A DNA stretch of 64,000 nt, taken from contig NZ_RJJY01000001.1 in NCBI RefSeq assembly GCF_003751085.1, forward strand, positions 1,550,001 to 1,614,000, written 5' to 3'. This document shows, in pieces, positions 1-9,099 of the stretch. Numbering within the stretch: the first letter of the stretch is position 1; every line of letters starts with the position of its first letter. The stretch comes from Micromonospora sp. Llam0 (GTDB lineage Bacteria > Actinomycetota > Actinomycetes > Mycobacteriales > Micromonosporaceae). Under the pieces are notes generated by a model that was not told the origin of the DNA, did no database searches, and saw only the letters and a program-made list of their open reading frames with translations. A program made the translations under genes and the position numbers.

Positions 1-348
1 TCGACGCGACGCGGTTCGGTCATGGCGGCCACCTTACCGAAGGTGCCGGCGTAGCTACAATCGGAAATTTTGCATTGCCGGTGGTGGATCTTGGAGCTAT
101 TCGAGCCGTCTCCAGCCCCGTTGCGTGATGTCGGTAAAAGGCAGGCAATAACGCATTCGTGCGGATTGTTGGGCCGGCGTACCCGCCGGCGTCGCCTGGT
201 TGCGGACCCGGTGCCGGCCGCCCCGCCGACCGCCCGGTCGGCCGTCCATCGGCAGGTCCGCCGTCGGATCCGGCCGTCGGACCACCCGTCGGGCGGGCGA
301 TCGTCGTGGCGGGTGTGGAACGCTTGCTCACGTTCGTAGACTGGCGCG
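1..348. other. no gene recognised upstream of rpe
   Basis: I see no convincing coding region here. The first 130 bases are less GC-rich than the surroundings, and 170-300 is a low-complexity run of CGG/GCC-rich words. Open frames on both strands give Pro/Arg/Gly/Ala-rich translations with no motif. The stretch probably carries the promoter and leader of rpe, but I could not pick a clear -10/-35 pair. Confidence 0.4.
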
Positions 349-1029
349 GTGACCGCACCAGCGCCGCTCATCGCGCCCAGCATCCTGGCCGCCGACTTCT
401 CCCGCCTGGCCGACGAGGCCCGTGCGGTCGAGGGGGCGGCGGACTGGCTGCACGTCGACGTGATGGACAACCACTTCGTGCCGAACCTGACCATCGGGTT
501 GCCGGTGGTGCAGAGCCTGCTGCCGGCCACCTCGTTGCCGTTCGACGTGCACCTGATGATCACCGAACCGCGCCGCTGGGCACCGGGCTACGCCGACGCC
601 GGCGCGTACAACGTCACCTTTCACGCCGAGGCCTGCGACGACCCGGTGGCGCTGGCCAAGGAGCTGCGGTCGGCCGGGGCCAAGGCCGGCCTGGCGGTTG
701 ACCGGGACACCCCGGTGGAGGACTACCTGGAGTTGCTACCCAGCTTCGACACGCTGCTGATCATGACGATCAAGGCCGGGTTCGGCGGCCAGCGGTTCAT
801 CCCCGAGATGCTGGACAAGGTCCGCGCCGCCCGCCGGCACGCCGCCAGCGGCCACCTGGAGCTGCGGATCGAGGTCGACGGCGGGATCGCCGCGGACACC
901 ATCGAGCAGGCCGCTGCGGCCGGCGCGGACGCGTTCGTCGCCGGCACCGCCGTGTACGGCGCAGAGGACCCCGCCGAGGCGGTTCGCAGACTCCGGCAGA
1001 TCGCCGAGCGGACCGCGCCACGGTGGTGA
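349..1029 (+). CDS. rpe: ribulose-phosphate 3-epimerase
   Basis: Cytosolic TIM-barrel enzyme that interconverts ribulose 5-phosphate and xylulose 5-phosphate in the pentose phosphate pathway. The 226-residue product has the usual family length. It opens with [14 protein letters not shown], carries the metal/catalytic stretch [12 protein letters not shown], the HLMI strand, the GFGGQ phosphate-binding loop and EVDGGI near the C terminus. The start is a GTG. The end overlaps the next gene by 7 bp, so the two are probably translated together. Supplying ribulose 5-phosphate fits a position just upstream of riboflavin genes, which also use that sugar phosphate. Confidence 0.96.
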   Translation: MTAPAPLIAPSILAADFSRLADEARAVEGAADWLHVDVMDNHFVPNLTIGLPVVQSLLPATSLPFDVHLMITEPRRWAPGYADAGAYNVTFHAEACDDPVALAKELRSAGAKAGLAVDRDTPVEDYLELLPSFDTLLIMTIKAGFGGQRFIPEMLDKVRAARRHAASGHLELRIEVDGGIAADTIEQAAAAGADAFVAGTAVYGAEDPAEAVRRLRQIAERTAPRW

Positions 1030-1988
1030 GCCCGGAAGGGGCCGAGTCCCGGCCGGACCTGATCCTGGTCGTCGACGACGACGTCGACATCGCCCGGTTC
1101 GTCGAGGTCAACCTGCGGTTGCACGGCTTCGACGTTATGCTCGCCCACGACGGCCAGGAGGCTCTGGAGATCATCGAACGGCACCGGCCCGACCTGGCCG
1201 TGGTCGACCTGATGATGCCCCGCATCGGCGGGCTGGACCTGACCCGGCGGCTGCGGGCCGACCCGATGACCGCGGCGCTGCCGATCATCATGCTGACCGC
1301 CAAGGGGATGACCGTCGACAAGGTCGTCGGGCTGACCGCCGGCGCCGACGACTACCTGGTCAAGCCCTTCGACACCTCGGAGCTGATCGCCCGGGTCAGC
1401 TCTACCCTGCGGCGCAACCGCGAGTACCGCGAGGTGTCCCCGTTGACCGGGCTGCCGGGCAACACCCGGGTCAGCCGGGAGATCACCGACCGGGTCCGCA
1501 GCGGTGCCGACTACGCCGTCGGCTACGTCGACATCGACCGGTTCAAGAGCGTCAACGACGTGTACGGCTTCGCCCGCGGCGACGAGTTCATCTCCGCGCT
1601 GGCCCGGTGCATGCACCGGGCGGTGGTGTCGATCGGGCTGCCGCCGGCGTTCCTCGGCCACATCGGCGGCGACGACTTCGTGGTGGTCTGCGCGCCCGAA
1701 CAGGTGCGGCCGATCATCGAGCAGGCGATCCTCGACTTCGAGAAGGCCGCCGACGAGCTGTACGACCCGACCGACGCCCGGCGCGGCTACGTGGAGGTCA
1801 AGGACCGGCGCGGCAAACTGCAGAAGGCGGCCCTGGTCACCCTCTCGGTCGGGGTGGCGGTGTCGGCGGGCAGCCGCCGGTTCAGCGACCCCCGCGAGAT
1901 CATCACGGTGGCCAACGAGATGAAGTCGGTCGCCAAGAGCCAACCCGGCTCGTACATCGCGGTCGACCGCCGGCTGTCCACCAACTGA
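1023..1988 (+). CDS. response regulator with receiver and GGDEF-like domain
   Basis: 321-residue two-domain signalling protein. The receiver domain (about residues 12-130) has the acidic cluster D18-D20, phospho-acceptor D62 in VVDLMMP, and the conserved K114 in LVKPF. The second domain (about 138-315) is a GGDEF fold, with [10 protein letters not shown] and the signature loop at residues 215-219 reading GGDDF rather than GGDEF. Asp for Glu occurs in some active diguanylate cyclases, so c-di-GMP synthesis is possible but not assured. No partner histidine kinase is in the window. The start overlaps rpe by 7 bp, an unexpected coupling of a signalling gene to a metabolic one. Confidence 0.88.
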   Translation: MVSPEGAESRPDLILVVDDDVDIARFVEVNLRLHGFDVMLAHDGQEALEIIERHRPDLAVVDLMMPRIGGLDLTRRLRADPMTAALPIIMLTAKGMTVDKVVGLTAGADDYLVKPFDTSELIARVSSTLRRNREYREVSPLTGLPGNTRVSREITDRVRSGADYAVGYVDIDRFKSVNDVYGFARGDEFISALARCMHRAVVSIGLPPAFLGHIGGDDFVVVCAPEQVRPIIEQAILDFEKAADELYDPTDARRGYVEVKDRRGKLQKAALVTLSVGVAVSAGSRRFSDPREIITVANEMKSVAKSQPGSYIAVDRRLSTN

Positions 1989-2105
1989 CCTGCCCGAACG
2001 GGCCGACGACTGACCTGCTGTCGGGTATCCGACAGTTGTGAGGTCGGTCGCGTCCCTGGCGATGATCCCGGTGTGCCGTGTAACACTCGGAGAAGCACCC
2101 ACCAC

Positions 2106-2290
2106 GCGCTGGCGGGACTCGGTGAAATTCCGAACCGGCGGTGATCCACGGCGCAAGCCGTGGCCAGCCCGCGACCCGGTCGTCGGAGACGACGCCCGGT
2201 GGATCCGGTGAGACTCCGGAGCCGACGGTTGGGCCAGACCGTGCCGACCTGGCACGGACCGGCCCAGACAGTCCGGATGGGAGACAGCGC
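2106..2290 (+). ncRNA. FMN riboswitch (RFN element)
   Basis: The leader of the riboflavin operon contains the conserved RFN blocks in order: GGTGAAATTCCGAACCGGCGG (2121 on), GATCCGGTGAGACTCCGGAGCC (2211 on), GACGGTT and AGTCCGGATGGGAGACA (2270 on). The closing stem P1 can be formed by GCGCTG (2106-2111) with CAGCGC (2285-2290). A variable arm forms between 2231 and 2265, pairing CCGTGCC with GGCACGG. Established RFN elements bind FMN and switch off riboflavin genes. The 187 nt between the aptamer and the ribD start have no U-tract terminator, so control by translation initiation or a non-canonical terminator is more likely. Confidence 0.95.
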
Positions 2291-2477
2291 GCGGAACGGA
2301 CGCTCAGGTGTGGCGTGCCGACCGGCATCGCCGTACCCGTGCAGCGCCCCGGGGCCGGTCCGTCGTGGCCGCGCGTCGAGGCGTTCCGCCGCCGCCATGC
2401 TGTCGCCGGCCACCCCCACCGGGCCCGGCACCTCCCGCCCGCCGCGCACCCCGGCAGGCGAGGAGAAGAGAACGGCC

Positions 2478-3539
2478 ATGGCGATCCTCTCCGAAGACGA
2501 GGCGATGCGACGCGCCATCGACCTCGCGGTCCGTGGCCTCGGCTCGGTCAGCCCCAACCCCATCGTCGGCTGCGTCCTGCTCGACCCGGCCGGCCACGTC
2601 GTCGGCGAAGGCTTCCACGCCTACGCCGGCGGGCCGCACGCCGAGATCGCTGCGCTCGCCCAGGCCGGCGACCGGGCCCGCGGCGGCACCGCCGTCGTCA
2701 CCCTCGAACCGTGCAACCACGTCGGGCGTACCGGACCCTGCTCCACCGCACTGGTCGACGCCGGCCTCGCCCGCGTCGTGCTGGCCGTGCCCGACCCCAA
2801 CCCGATCGCCGCCGGTGGCACCGAGACGCTGCGCGCCGCCGGCATCGACGTCGTGGTCGGGCTGCGCGCCGACGAGGCCGAGAACGCCAACATCGCCTGG
2901 CTGACCGCCGTCCGCCGGCGCCGCCCCTACATCATCTGGAAGTACGCCGCCACGCTCGACGGCCGCTCCGCCGCCGCCGACGGCACCAGCATGTGGATCA
3001 CCTCGGAGGCGGCCCGCGCCGACGTCCACACGCTGCGCGGCACCGCCGACGCGATCATCGCCGGCGTCGGCACCGTGCTCGCCGACGACCCCCGGCTCAC
3101 CGTCCGGACCCCGAGCACCGGCGGACCCGCCGTCCGGCGGCCGCTGCGGGTGATCGTGGACAGCTCCGGGCGTACCCCGGCCGACGCCCGGGTCCGCGAC
3201 GCCGCCGCCGGCACCTGGATCGTCACCACCGCAGACGTCGGCGCCGACCACCGCGGCCGGGTCGACCTCACCGCCCTGCTGACCGCCCTCTACGACCGGG
3301 GCATCCGCTCCGCGCTGCTCGAAGGCGGCTCGGTGCTCGCCGGGGCGTTCCTACGTGCCGGCCTGGTCGACCGGGTGGTCGGCTACCTCGCCCCGAGACT
3401 GCTCGGCGCCGGCCCCGCCGCGCTCGCCGACGCCGGAGTGCACACCATCGCCGACGCCATCGACCTGACCATCGTCGACGTCACCCAGGTCGGCCCCGAC
3501 CTGCGGATCACCGCCGAACCCCGGCAGAAAGAGGGCTGA
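2478..3539 (+). CDS. ribD: bifunctional diaminohydroxyphosphoribosylaminopyrimidine deaminase/reductase
   Basis: Catalyses two steps of riboflavin synthesis, deamination and then NADPH reduction of the pyrimidine intermediate. The N-terminal deaminase has the zinc motif HAEIAAL and the PCNHVGRTGPC cysteine pair. The C-terminal reductase begins around residue 150 (RRRPYIIWKYAATLDGR) and ends with LLEGGSVLAGAFL. I chose the ATG at 2478 because AGGAG lies 12 nt upstream (2461-2465) and the deaminase domain begins directly after it. The same frame stays open farther upstream, but that part falls inside the riboswitch. 353 residues is normal. First gene of ribD-ribE-ribBA-ribH. Confidence 0.96.
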   Translation: MAILSEDEAMRRAIDLAVRGLGSVSPNPIVGCVLLDPAGHVVGEGFHAYAGGPHAEIAALAQAGDRARGGTAVVTLEPCNHVGRTGPCSTALVDAGLARVVLAVPDPNPIAAGGTETLRAAGIDVVVGLRADEAENANIAWLTAVRRRRPYIIWKYAATLDGRSAAADGTSMWITSEAARADVHTLRGTADAIIAGVGTVLADDPRLTVRTPSTGGPAVRRPLRVIVDSSGRTPADARVRDAAAGTWIVTTADVGADHRGRVDLTALLTALYDRGIRSALLEGGSVLAGAFLRAGLVDRVVGYLAPRLLGAGPAALADAGVHTIADAIDLTIVDVTQVGPDLRITAEPRQKEG

Positions 3540-3543
3540 GTCG

Positions 3544-4185
3544 ATGTTCACCGGAATCATCGAGGAGCTGGGCGAGGCCGGCCCACTCGACTGGCACGGC
3601 GACAGCGGCGTGCTCACCGTGCACGGCCCACTGGTCGCCGCCGACGCCCGGCACGGCGACTCGATCGCGGTCAACGGCGTCTGCCTCACCGTCGTCTCCG
3701 TCGACGGGCAACGGTTCGCCGTCGACGTCATGAAGGAGACCTTCGACCGCAGCTCACTGGGGACGCTGCGGCCCGGCGACCCGGTCAACCTGGAACGCGC
3801 CGCCACCCTCGCCACCCGACTCGGCGGGCACCTGGTGCAGGGCCACGTCGACGGGGTCGCCACCGTCGTCGGGCGCACCCCCGGCGACCGCTGGGAACAG
3901 GTCCGGTTCAGCCTGCCCGCCGGCCTTCACCGGTATGTCGTGGAGAAAGGTTCGATCGCGGTCGACGGCGTCTCGTTGACCGTCACGGAGGTGTCCGACG
4001 GCGCGGCCGGCGGGTCCGGCGCGGCCGGCTGGTTCGGCGTCGGACTGATCCCCACCACACTGCAACTCACCACCCTCGGCCGCAAGCCGGTCGGGGCCCT
4101 GGTCAACCTGGAGGTCGACGTGATCGCGAAGTACGTGGCGAAGCAACTGGACGGGGCACGGTCCGTCGGCGGGGTCCGCCCGTGA
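3544..4185 (+). CDS. ribE: riboflavin synthase, alpha subunit
   Basis: Dismutates two molecules of 6,7-dimethyl-8-ribityllumazine into riboflavin and the pyrimidinedione. The 213-residue protein starts with the family signature [10 protein letters not shown] and has two internally repeated lumazine-binding halves: [11 protein letters not shown] near residue 40 and [11 protein letters not shown] near residue 138. Each is followed by the expected DVM or LIPTTL strand. It starts 4 bp after ribD and overlaps ribBA by 4 bp, so the operon is tightly packed and shares control by the FMN riboswitch. A short glycine/alanine-rich insert (AAGGSGAAG) lies in the second half. Confidence 0.96.
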   Translation: MFTGIIEELGEAGPLDWHGDSGVLTVHGPLVAADARHGDSIAVNGVCLTVVSVDGQRFAVDVMKETFDRSSLGTLRPGDPVNLERAATLATRLGGHLVQGHVDGVATVVGRTPGDRWEQVRFSLPAGLHRYVVEKGSIAVDGVSLTVTEVSDGAAGGSGAAGWFGVGLIPTTLQLTTLGRKPVGALVNLEVDVIAKYVAKQLDGARSVGGVRP

Positions 4186-5498
4186 CCGCCGCCGGGTTCG
4201 GCACCGTCGAACAGGCCCTCGACGACCTGGCCGCCGGCCGGGCCGTGGTGGTCGTCGACGACGCCGACCGGGAAAACGAAGGCGACCTGATCTTCGCCGC
4301 CGAACACGCCACCGCCGAACTCGTCGCCTTCATGGTGCGGTACACCTCCGGCTACATCTGCGCGCCGCTGCCCGAAGCCGAATGCGACCGGCTCGACCTG
4401 CCACCGATGTACCACACCAACCAGGACCGGCGGGGCACCGCGTACACCGTCACCGTCGACGCCAGGGAAGGCGTCAGCACCGGCATCTCCGCCGCCGACC
4501 GGGCACACACCCTGCGGCTGCTCGCCGACCCCGCCGCCGGCCCGGCCGACCTGTCCCGGCCCGGCCACATCGTGCCGCTGCGCGCCCGCGCCGGCGGCGT
4601 CCTGCAACGGCCCGGACACACCGAGGCCGCCGTCGACCTGGCCCGCCTCGCCGGGCTGCACCCCGCCGGGGTGCTCTGCGAACTGGTCAACGACGACGGC
4701 ACCATGATGCGCCTGCCCGACCTGGAGAAGTTCTCCGCCGACCACGGGCTCACCCTGATCACCATCGCCGACCTGATCGCCCACCGGCGGCGGACCGAAA
4801 CCCACGTCGAGCGGGTCGCGCAGGCCCGGCTGCCGATGCCGTACGGGGTGTTCCGCGCCGTCGGCTACCGGGTCGCCCACGACCCGGCCGAACACATCGC
4901 CCTGGTCCACGGTGACCTCGACGATGGTCGTGACGTGCTGGTCCGGGTGCACTCCGAGTGCCTCACCGGGGACGTGTTCGGCTCGCTGCGCTGCGACTGC
5001 GGCCCGCAGCTGGACGCCGCCCTGGCCCGGGTCGCGGCCGAAGGCCGCGGCGTGGTGCTCTACCTGCGCGGCCACGAGGGCCGAGGCATCGGCCTGGCCC
5101 ACAAGCTGCGCGCCTACCAGCTGCAGGACCAGGGTCGGGACACCGTCGACGCCAACCTGGAGCTCGGCCTGCCCGCCGACGCCCGCGACTACGGCACCGG
5201 CGCGCAGATCCTGCACGACCTCGGGGTCCGGTCGATCCGGCTGCTCACCAACAACCCGGACAAGGTGTCCGGGCTGACCGGGTACGGCCTGAACGTCGTC
5301 GGTCGGGAACCGTTGACCGTCCACCCGCATCCGGAGAACGTGCGCTACCTGCGCACCAAACGGGACCGGATGGGCCACCTGCTCGACGACCTCGACCAGC
5401 CGGCCGGCGCGGCACCGGCCGGCCTCGACGGCGCGGCCGATCTTAACGGCGCGGCCGATCTCGACCCGGTCGGCGAACTGTCCGGAGGGCGGGCCTGA
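4182..5498 (+). CDS. ribBA: 3,4-dihydroxy-2-butanone-4-phosphate synthase / GTP cyclohydrolase II
   Basis: Bifunctional enzyme that makes both early precursors of riboflavin. The N-terminal half (about residues 1-205) is DHBP synthase with the acidic loop [10 protein letters not shown]. The C-terminal half (about 210-400) is GTP cyclohydrolase II, with [18 protein letters not shown] supplying the zinc cysteines and [10 protein letters not shown] binding GTP. The GTG start at 4182 overlaps the ribE stop. The last 30 residues are an Ala/Asp/Gly-rich tail with two AADL(N/D) repeats that are not part of either catalytic domain. The 438-residue length is otherwise usual. Confidence 0.96.
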   Translation: MTAAGFGTVEQALDDLAAGRAVVVVDDADRENEGDLIFAAEHATAELVAFMVRYTSGYICAPLPEAECDRLDLPPMYHTNQDRRGTAYTVTVDAREGVSTGISAADRAHTLRLLADPAAGPADLSRPGHIVPLRARAGGVLQRPGHTEAAVDLARLAGLHPAGVLCELVNDDGTMMRLPDLEKFSADHGLTLITIADLIAHRRRTETHVERVAQARLPMPYGVFRAVGYRVAHDPAEHIALVHGDLDDGRDVLVRVHSECLTGDVFGSLRCDCGPQLDAALARVAAEGRGVVLYLRGHEGRGIGLAHKLRAYQLQDQGRDTVDANLELGLPADARDYGTGAQILHDLGVRSIRLLTNNPDKVSGLTGYGLNVVGREPLTVHPHPENVRYLRTKRDRMGHLLDDLDQPAGAAPAGLDGAADLNGAADLDPVGELSGGRA

Positions 5499-5983
5499 TG
5501 GCCGGATTCGGCGAACCCGGAGTCTCCACCGTCGACGCCGCCGGGCTCGCCGTCGGCGTCGTCGCCGCCCGCTGGCACACCGACCTGGTCGACGCGATGC
5601 TCACCCGGGCACTCGCCGCCGCCGACGCCTGCGGCGTCGCCGACGTGCAGGTGGTCCGGGTCGCCGGCTCCGTAGAACTGCCCGTCGTCGCCCAGGCCCT
5701 GGCCCGGCGCTGCGACGCGGTGGTCGCCCTCGGAGTGGTGGTACGCGGCGCCACCGCCCACTTCGACTACGTGTGCCGATCGGTCACCGACGGCCTGACC
5801 CGGGTGTCACTCGACGAGTCCACCCCGGTCGGGCACGGCGTGCTCACCGTCGAGACCATCGACCAGGCCCGCGATCGGGCCGGGCTGCCCGGCTCGGCCG
5901 AGGACAAGGGCTGGTCGTCGATGGTCGCCGTACTCGACGCCGCCCTGGCCCTGCGGGCCGTCCACGCCGTACCGGTGGGCTGA
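5498..5983 (+). CDS. ribH: 6,7-dimethyl-8-ribityllumazine synthase
   Basis: Condenses the pyrimidinedione with dihydroxybutanone phosphate to give lumazine, the substrate of RibE. 161 residues. Recognisable elements are the N-terminal strand VGVVAARWH, the VAGSVELPVVAQALA helix, ALGVVVRGATAHFDYVC around the catalytic histidine, and STPVGHGVLTVET. It overlaps ribBA by one base and is the last gene of the riboflavin operon. The 130 bp to the following sigma factor gene make a separate transcription unit likely. Confidence 0.95.
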   Translation: MAGFGEPGVSTVDAAGLAVGVVAARWHTDLVDAMLTRALAAADACGVADVQVVRVAGSVELPVVAQALARRCDAVVALGVVVRGATAHFDYVCRSVTDGLTRVSLDESTPVGHGVLTVETIDQARDRAGLPGSAEDKGWSSMVAVLDAALALRAVHAVPVG

Positions 5984-6115
5984 ACCTGACCTGTCGAACC
6001 GCGCTACCCCGACCCGTCACGTTCCCGCCGCTCGCGCGGTAAACCAGATGCGCTGGTGACACGTCGTAGTGGCGTGACACCCGAACTGGTCACCGACCTG
6101 GGCTCGGGGAGGACG

Positions 6116-6640
6116 ATGCCACGACAGCGGGCACAGACGTCGACGTGGGCGGCGGACGAGGCGGTCACCCGCCTGTTCGCCGCGCACTACCGCCCGCTGG
6201 TGCGCCTCGCCACCCTGCTGCTACGGGAACCGGGCATGGCGGAGGAGATCGTGCAGGACGCCTACGTGGCCCTGCACAGCCGCTGGTGGCGGCTCCGCGA
6301 CGCCGACAAGGCACTCGGCTACCTGCGGGTCACCGTGGTCAACCGGTGCCGGTCGGCGATCCGGCACCGACGCGTCGTGCAGGCCCACCTGGCCGCCGCC
6401 CGGCCCGACCCCGACGCACCCAGCGCCGAAGCCGGCGCCCTCGACCAGCTCCGCCACGCCGACGTGATCACCGCGCTGCGCGCCCTACCGCCCCGCCAGC
6501 GGGAGGCGATCGTGCTGCGCTACTACGCCGACCTGTCCGAGGCGCAGATCGCCGACGCGATGGGGGTCAGCCGGGGCGCGGTGAAGAGCCACACCGCACG
6601 CGGCATCGCCGCGCTGCGTACCAGCCTGGACGGCCTGTGA
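6116..6640 (+). CDS. ECF (SigE-family) RNA polymerase sigma factor
   Basis: Alternative sigma factor of 174 residues. Region 2 (about 20-80) includes HYRPLVRLATLLL, EEIVQDAYVALHSRW and GYLRVTVVNRCRS, which bind core polymerase and the -10 element. Region 4 (about 115-170) has ALPPRQREAIVLRYYADLSEAQIADAMGVS, the HTH for the -35 element. The ATG at 6116 has a clear ribosome-binding site (GGGGAGG, 6107-6113); an in-frame start 60 bp upstream lacks one. The stop overlaps the start of the next gene (TGATG), as expected for a sigma factor with its membrane partner. No autoregulated promoter was identified. Confidence 0.93.
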   Translation: MPRQRAQTSTWAADEAVTRLFAAHYRPLVRLATLLLREPGMAEEIVQDAYVALHSRWWRLRDADKALGYLRVTVVNRCRSAIRHRRVVQAHLAAARPDPDAPSAEAGALDQLRHADVITALRALPPRQREAIVLRYYADLSEAQIADAMGVSRGAVKSHTARGIAALRTSLDGL

Positions 6641-7764
6641 TGGACACCGACCACGACAATCTGCCCGGCGACGCCCGCACCGCCGACCTGCTGCGGCGGG
6701 CGCTGCACACCGAAGCCGACCGGACCGACGTACGGCCCGACGGGCTGACCGCGATCCGCGGGAAGATCGACGCCCGCCGACGGCGCCGGATGCCGGTGGT
6801 GCTGCTCGGCGCCGCCGCCGCGACCGTCGCCGCCAGCCTGGTCGGGGTGGTCGGCTGCCTGCCGCCGGCCCCGCAGCCCGGCCCGCCGTCCGGGGCGGCC
6901 AGCGCCGGCCCGGTCCCGCCCAGCGGGGCACCGACCGCCGGGCCGACGGACCGGCCGACCGACCGCGACGGCCCGGTCGCCGGCCCGGCGACCGGTGGTC
7001 CGCCGACCGCCGGCGCCGCCGGTCAGCAGGCCGGCACCCCGGTGGCGACCCTGCCGGTCTACTACGCCGGTGCGGCCGACGGCGGCGGGCTGCGGCTCTA
7101 CCGCGAGTTCCACCGTTTCCAGCTGACCGACACCGGCGTCGTCGCCGAACTGCGGGCAGCGCTCGGCGAGATGCTCACCGCCGCCCGGCTCGCCGACCCC
7201 GACTACCGCACCCTGTGGCCGGCCGGGGCCACCGTGGCCACCGTGTGGACCCAGTACGACATCGTCGGGGTCAACATCACCGGAGCCGGGGTCGCCAACC
7301 TCGACGCCGCCGGGGCCGCCGCAGCGGTGCAGCAGCTCGCCTGGACCATCGCCGGCGTCACCGGCGGCGACCCCAGGATCCGGCTGCTGCTCGACGGCGA
7401 GCCGGTGGACCGGTTGTGGGGCCAGGTCGACACCGGCGACGAGATCACCAAGGGGGCCGCGCTGGACACCCTGGCCATGCTCTGGCTGATCGACCCGCAG
7501 CACGGCGACACCGTCGGGTCGACCTTCACCGTGCACCTCGCCGGCAGCGTCCACGAGGCCACCGCCCAGCTGCGGGTCCGCCAAGGCGGACAGGTCGTGC
7601 ACCGGCAGTACGTCACGCTCGACGCGGGCGCGCCCGGCCGGGGTGAGGCATTCGTCGAGCTGAGCCTGCCGCCCGGTGACTACACCATCGAGGCGTACGA
7701 GGAGTCGATGGTCGCCGACGAAGGGCCCCGGCACCTCGTCGACGCGGCGATCACCGTACGGTGA
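6640..7764 (+). CDS. membrane-anchored GerMN / Gmad2 domain protein, likely sigma-factor partner
   Basis: 374 residues. A charged cytoplasmic N terminus (1-48, ending RRRRR) is followed by one membrane helix (about 49-70, VVLLGAAAATVAASLVGVVG), a Pro/Ala/Gly/Thr-rich linker (about 72-135), a GerMN-type domain (TLPVYYAG to about residue 265) and a C-terminal Gmad2 immunoglobulin-like domain (GSTFTVHLAGSVHEA to the end). GerMN and Gmad2 are extracellular domains first described in spore germination and sporulation proteins. Translational overlap with the ECF sigma gene suggests a sensor or anti-sigma role. The short cytoplasmic part shows no zinc motif, so that role is inferred from position only. 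Confidence 0.82.
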   Translation: MDTDHDNLPGDARTADLLRRALHTEADRTDVRPDGLTAIRGKIDARRRRRMPVVLLGAAAATVAASLVGVVGCLPPAPQPGPPSGAASAGPVPPSGAPTAGPTDRPTDRDGPVAGPATGGPPTAGAAGQQAGTPVATLPVYYAGAADGGGLRLYREFHRFQLTDTGVVAELRAALGEMLTAARLADPDYRTLWPAGATVATVWTQYDIVGVNITGAGVANLDAAGAAAAVQQLAWTIAGVTGGDPRIRLLLDGEPVDRLWGQVDTGDEITKGAALDTLAMLWLIDPQHGDTVGSTFTVHLAGSVHEATAQLRVRQGGQVVHRQYVTLDAGAPGRGEAFVELSLPPGDYTIEAYEESMVADEGPRHLVDAAITVR

Positions 7765-7881
7765 CCGGCGCGTCGGCGCACGGACGGCGACCCGCGCCGA
7801 CCGCCGTACGATGATCAGCAGGTGGACCGGTGCGGACCCGGTGCCGACCCGCCCGGTGCCGGGCTGCCACAATCGGGCACC

Positions 7882-8145
7882 GTGAAGACGTTCGAGGAGC
7901 TGTTCGCCGAGCTGCAGGCCAAGGCGGCGGCCGGGACCCCGGGCTCGTCGACGGTGGCCGCGCTGGAGCGCGGCGTGCACGCCATCGGCAAGAAGGTCGT
8001 CGAGGAGGCGGCCGAGGCGTGGATGGCCGCCGAGCACGAGACCCCCGACCGGGCCGCCGAGGAGATCTCCCAGCTGCTCTACCAGGCGCAGGTGCTGATG
8101 CTGGCCACCGGACTGGAACTCAAGGACGTCTACCGACATCTCTGA
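7882..8145 (+). CDS. hisE: phosphoribosyl-ATP diphosphatase
   Basis: Second step of histidine synthesis: hydrolyses phosphoribosyl-ATP to phosphoribosyl-AMP. The 87-residue all-helical MazG-like protein begins [16 protein letters not shown] and shows [13 protein letters not shown] and [16 protein letters not shown], which carry the metal-binding glutamates. A longer reading from 7822 exists, but the GTG at 7882 matches the conserved N terminus of this family. It sits 67 bp upstream of hisG, the enzyme of the preceding step, a usual actinobacterial pairing. Confidence 0.94.
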   Translation: MKTFEELFAELQAKAAAGTPGSSTVAALERGVHAIGKKVVEEAAEAWMAAEHETPDRAAEEISQLLYQAQVLMLATGLELKDVYRHL

Positions 8146-8212
8146 CCCGCCCTTGCGACCGTGACCCTCACCATCGTGTGACCCTCACACCCTCGACAGG
8201 AGCGAGACCGAG

Positions 8213-9061
8213 ATGCTGCGCATCGCCGTGCCGAACAAGGGCACCCTCTCCGGACCGGCCGCCGACATGCTGCGCGAGGCCGGCTACCGCCAGCGCACCG
8301 ACCCCAAGGACCTGGTCTGCCGCGACGAGGCCAACGACGTCGAGTTCTTCTACCTGCGGCCCCGCGACATCGCCACCTACGTCGGCAGCGGTGAGCTGGA
8401 GCTCGGCATCACCGGCCGGGACCTGCTGATCGACTCCGGCAGCCCGGCCGAGGAGCTGCTCGACCTCGACTTCGCTCCGGCGAAGTTCCGGTTCGCCGCC
8501 CGCCCGGAGACCCTGACCCGGGTGCCGGAGCAGATCGCCGGGCGACGCATCGCCACCGCGTACCCCGGGGTGGTCGAGAGCTACCTCGCCGAGCACGGGC
8601 TGAAGGCCGAGGTCGTCCGGCTCGACGGCGCGGTCGAGAACGCCATCCGGCTCGGTGTCGCCGACGTCATCGCCGACGTGGTGGAGACCGGTGCCACGCT
8701 GCGCCAGGCCGGCCTGGTCACCGTCGGCGAGCCGATCCTGCGCTCCTCGGCGGTGCTGGTGCACCCGGCCGGCACCGCCACCACCGGCCAGGCCGACCAG
8801 CTGATCCGCCGGCTGCAGGGCGTCCTGGTCGCCCACCGGTACGTGATGCTCGCCTACGACGTGCGCGCCGACCTGCTGGAGCAGGCGACCGCGCTGACCC
8901 CGGGCATCGAGTCGCCGACCATCTCGCCGCTGCACCGCGAGGGCTGGGTCGCGGTGCAGGCGATGGTCCGCCGCGCCGAGGTGCACCGGATCATGGACGA
9001 GCTGTACGAGGTCGGCGCCCGCGCCATTCTGGTCACCTCGATCCACGCCTGCCGCCTCTGA
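8213..9061 (+). CDS. hisG: ATP phosphoribosyltransferase (long form)
   Basis: First, feedback-controlled step of histidine synthesis, joining ATP and PRPP. The 282-residue length is that of the long HisG form with a C-terminal ACT-like regulatory domain (about residues 205-282), which needs no HisZ. Motifs seen: MLRIAVPNKGTLSG at the start, YLRPRDIATYVGSGELELGITGRDLL, and the PRPP-binding region DVIADVVETGATLRQAGL. The start ATG has AGGAGCGAG upstream. It ends next to the following transporter gene. Confidence 0.95.
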   Translation: MLRIAVPNKGTLSGPAADMLREAGYRQRTDPKDLVCRDEANDVEFFYLRPRDIATYVGSGELELGITGRDLLIDSGSPAEELLDLDFAPAKFRFAARPETLTRVPEQIAGRRIATAYPGVVESYLAEHGLKAEVVRLDGAVENAIRLGVADVIADVVETGATLRQAGLVTVGEPILRSSAVLVHPAGTATTGQADQLIRRLQGVLVAHRYVMLAYDVRADLLEQATALTPGIESPTISPLHREGWVAVQAMVRRAEVHRIMDELYEVGARAILVTSIHACRL

Positions 9062-9099
9062 CCGCGATCACGCGGCGGGTCCTGCCGCCCTGGCTGGCG

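Noticed and set aside
20..701. Open frames on both strands over and before rpe
   Set aside because: Low-complexity translations without motifs; typical shadow frames of GC-rich DNA. The rpe frame explains the codon bias.
2160..2477. N-terminal extension of RibD
   Set aside because: It runs through the FMN riboswitch and encodes Arg/Pro-rich sequence; AGGAG and the conserved domain support ATG 2478.
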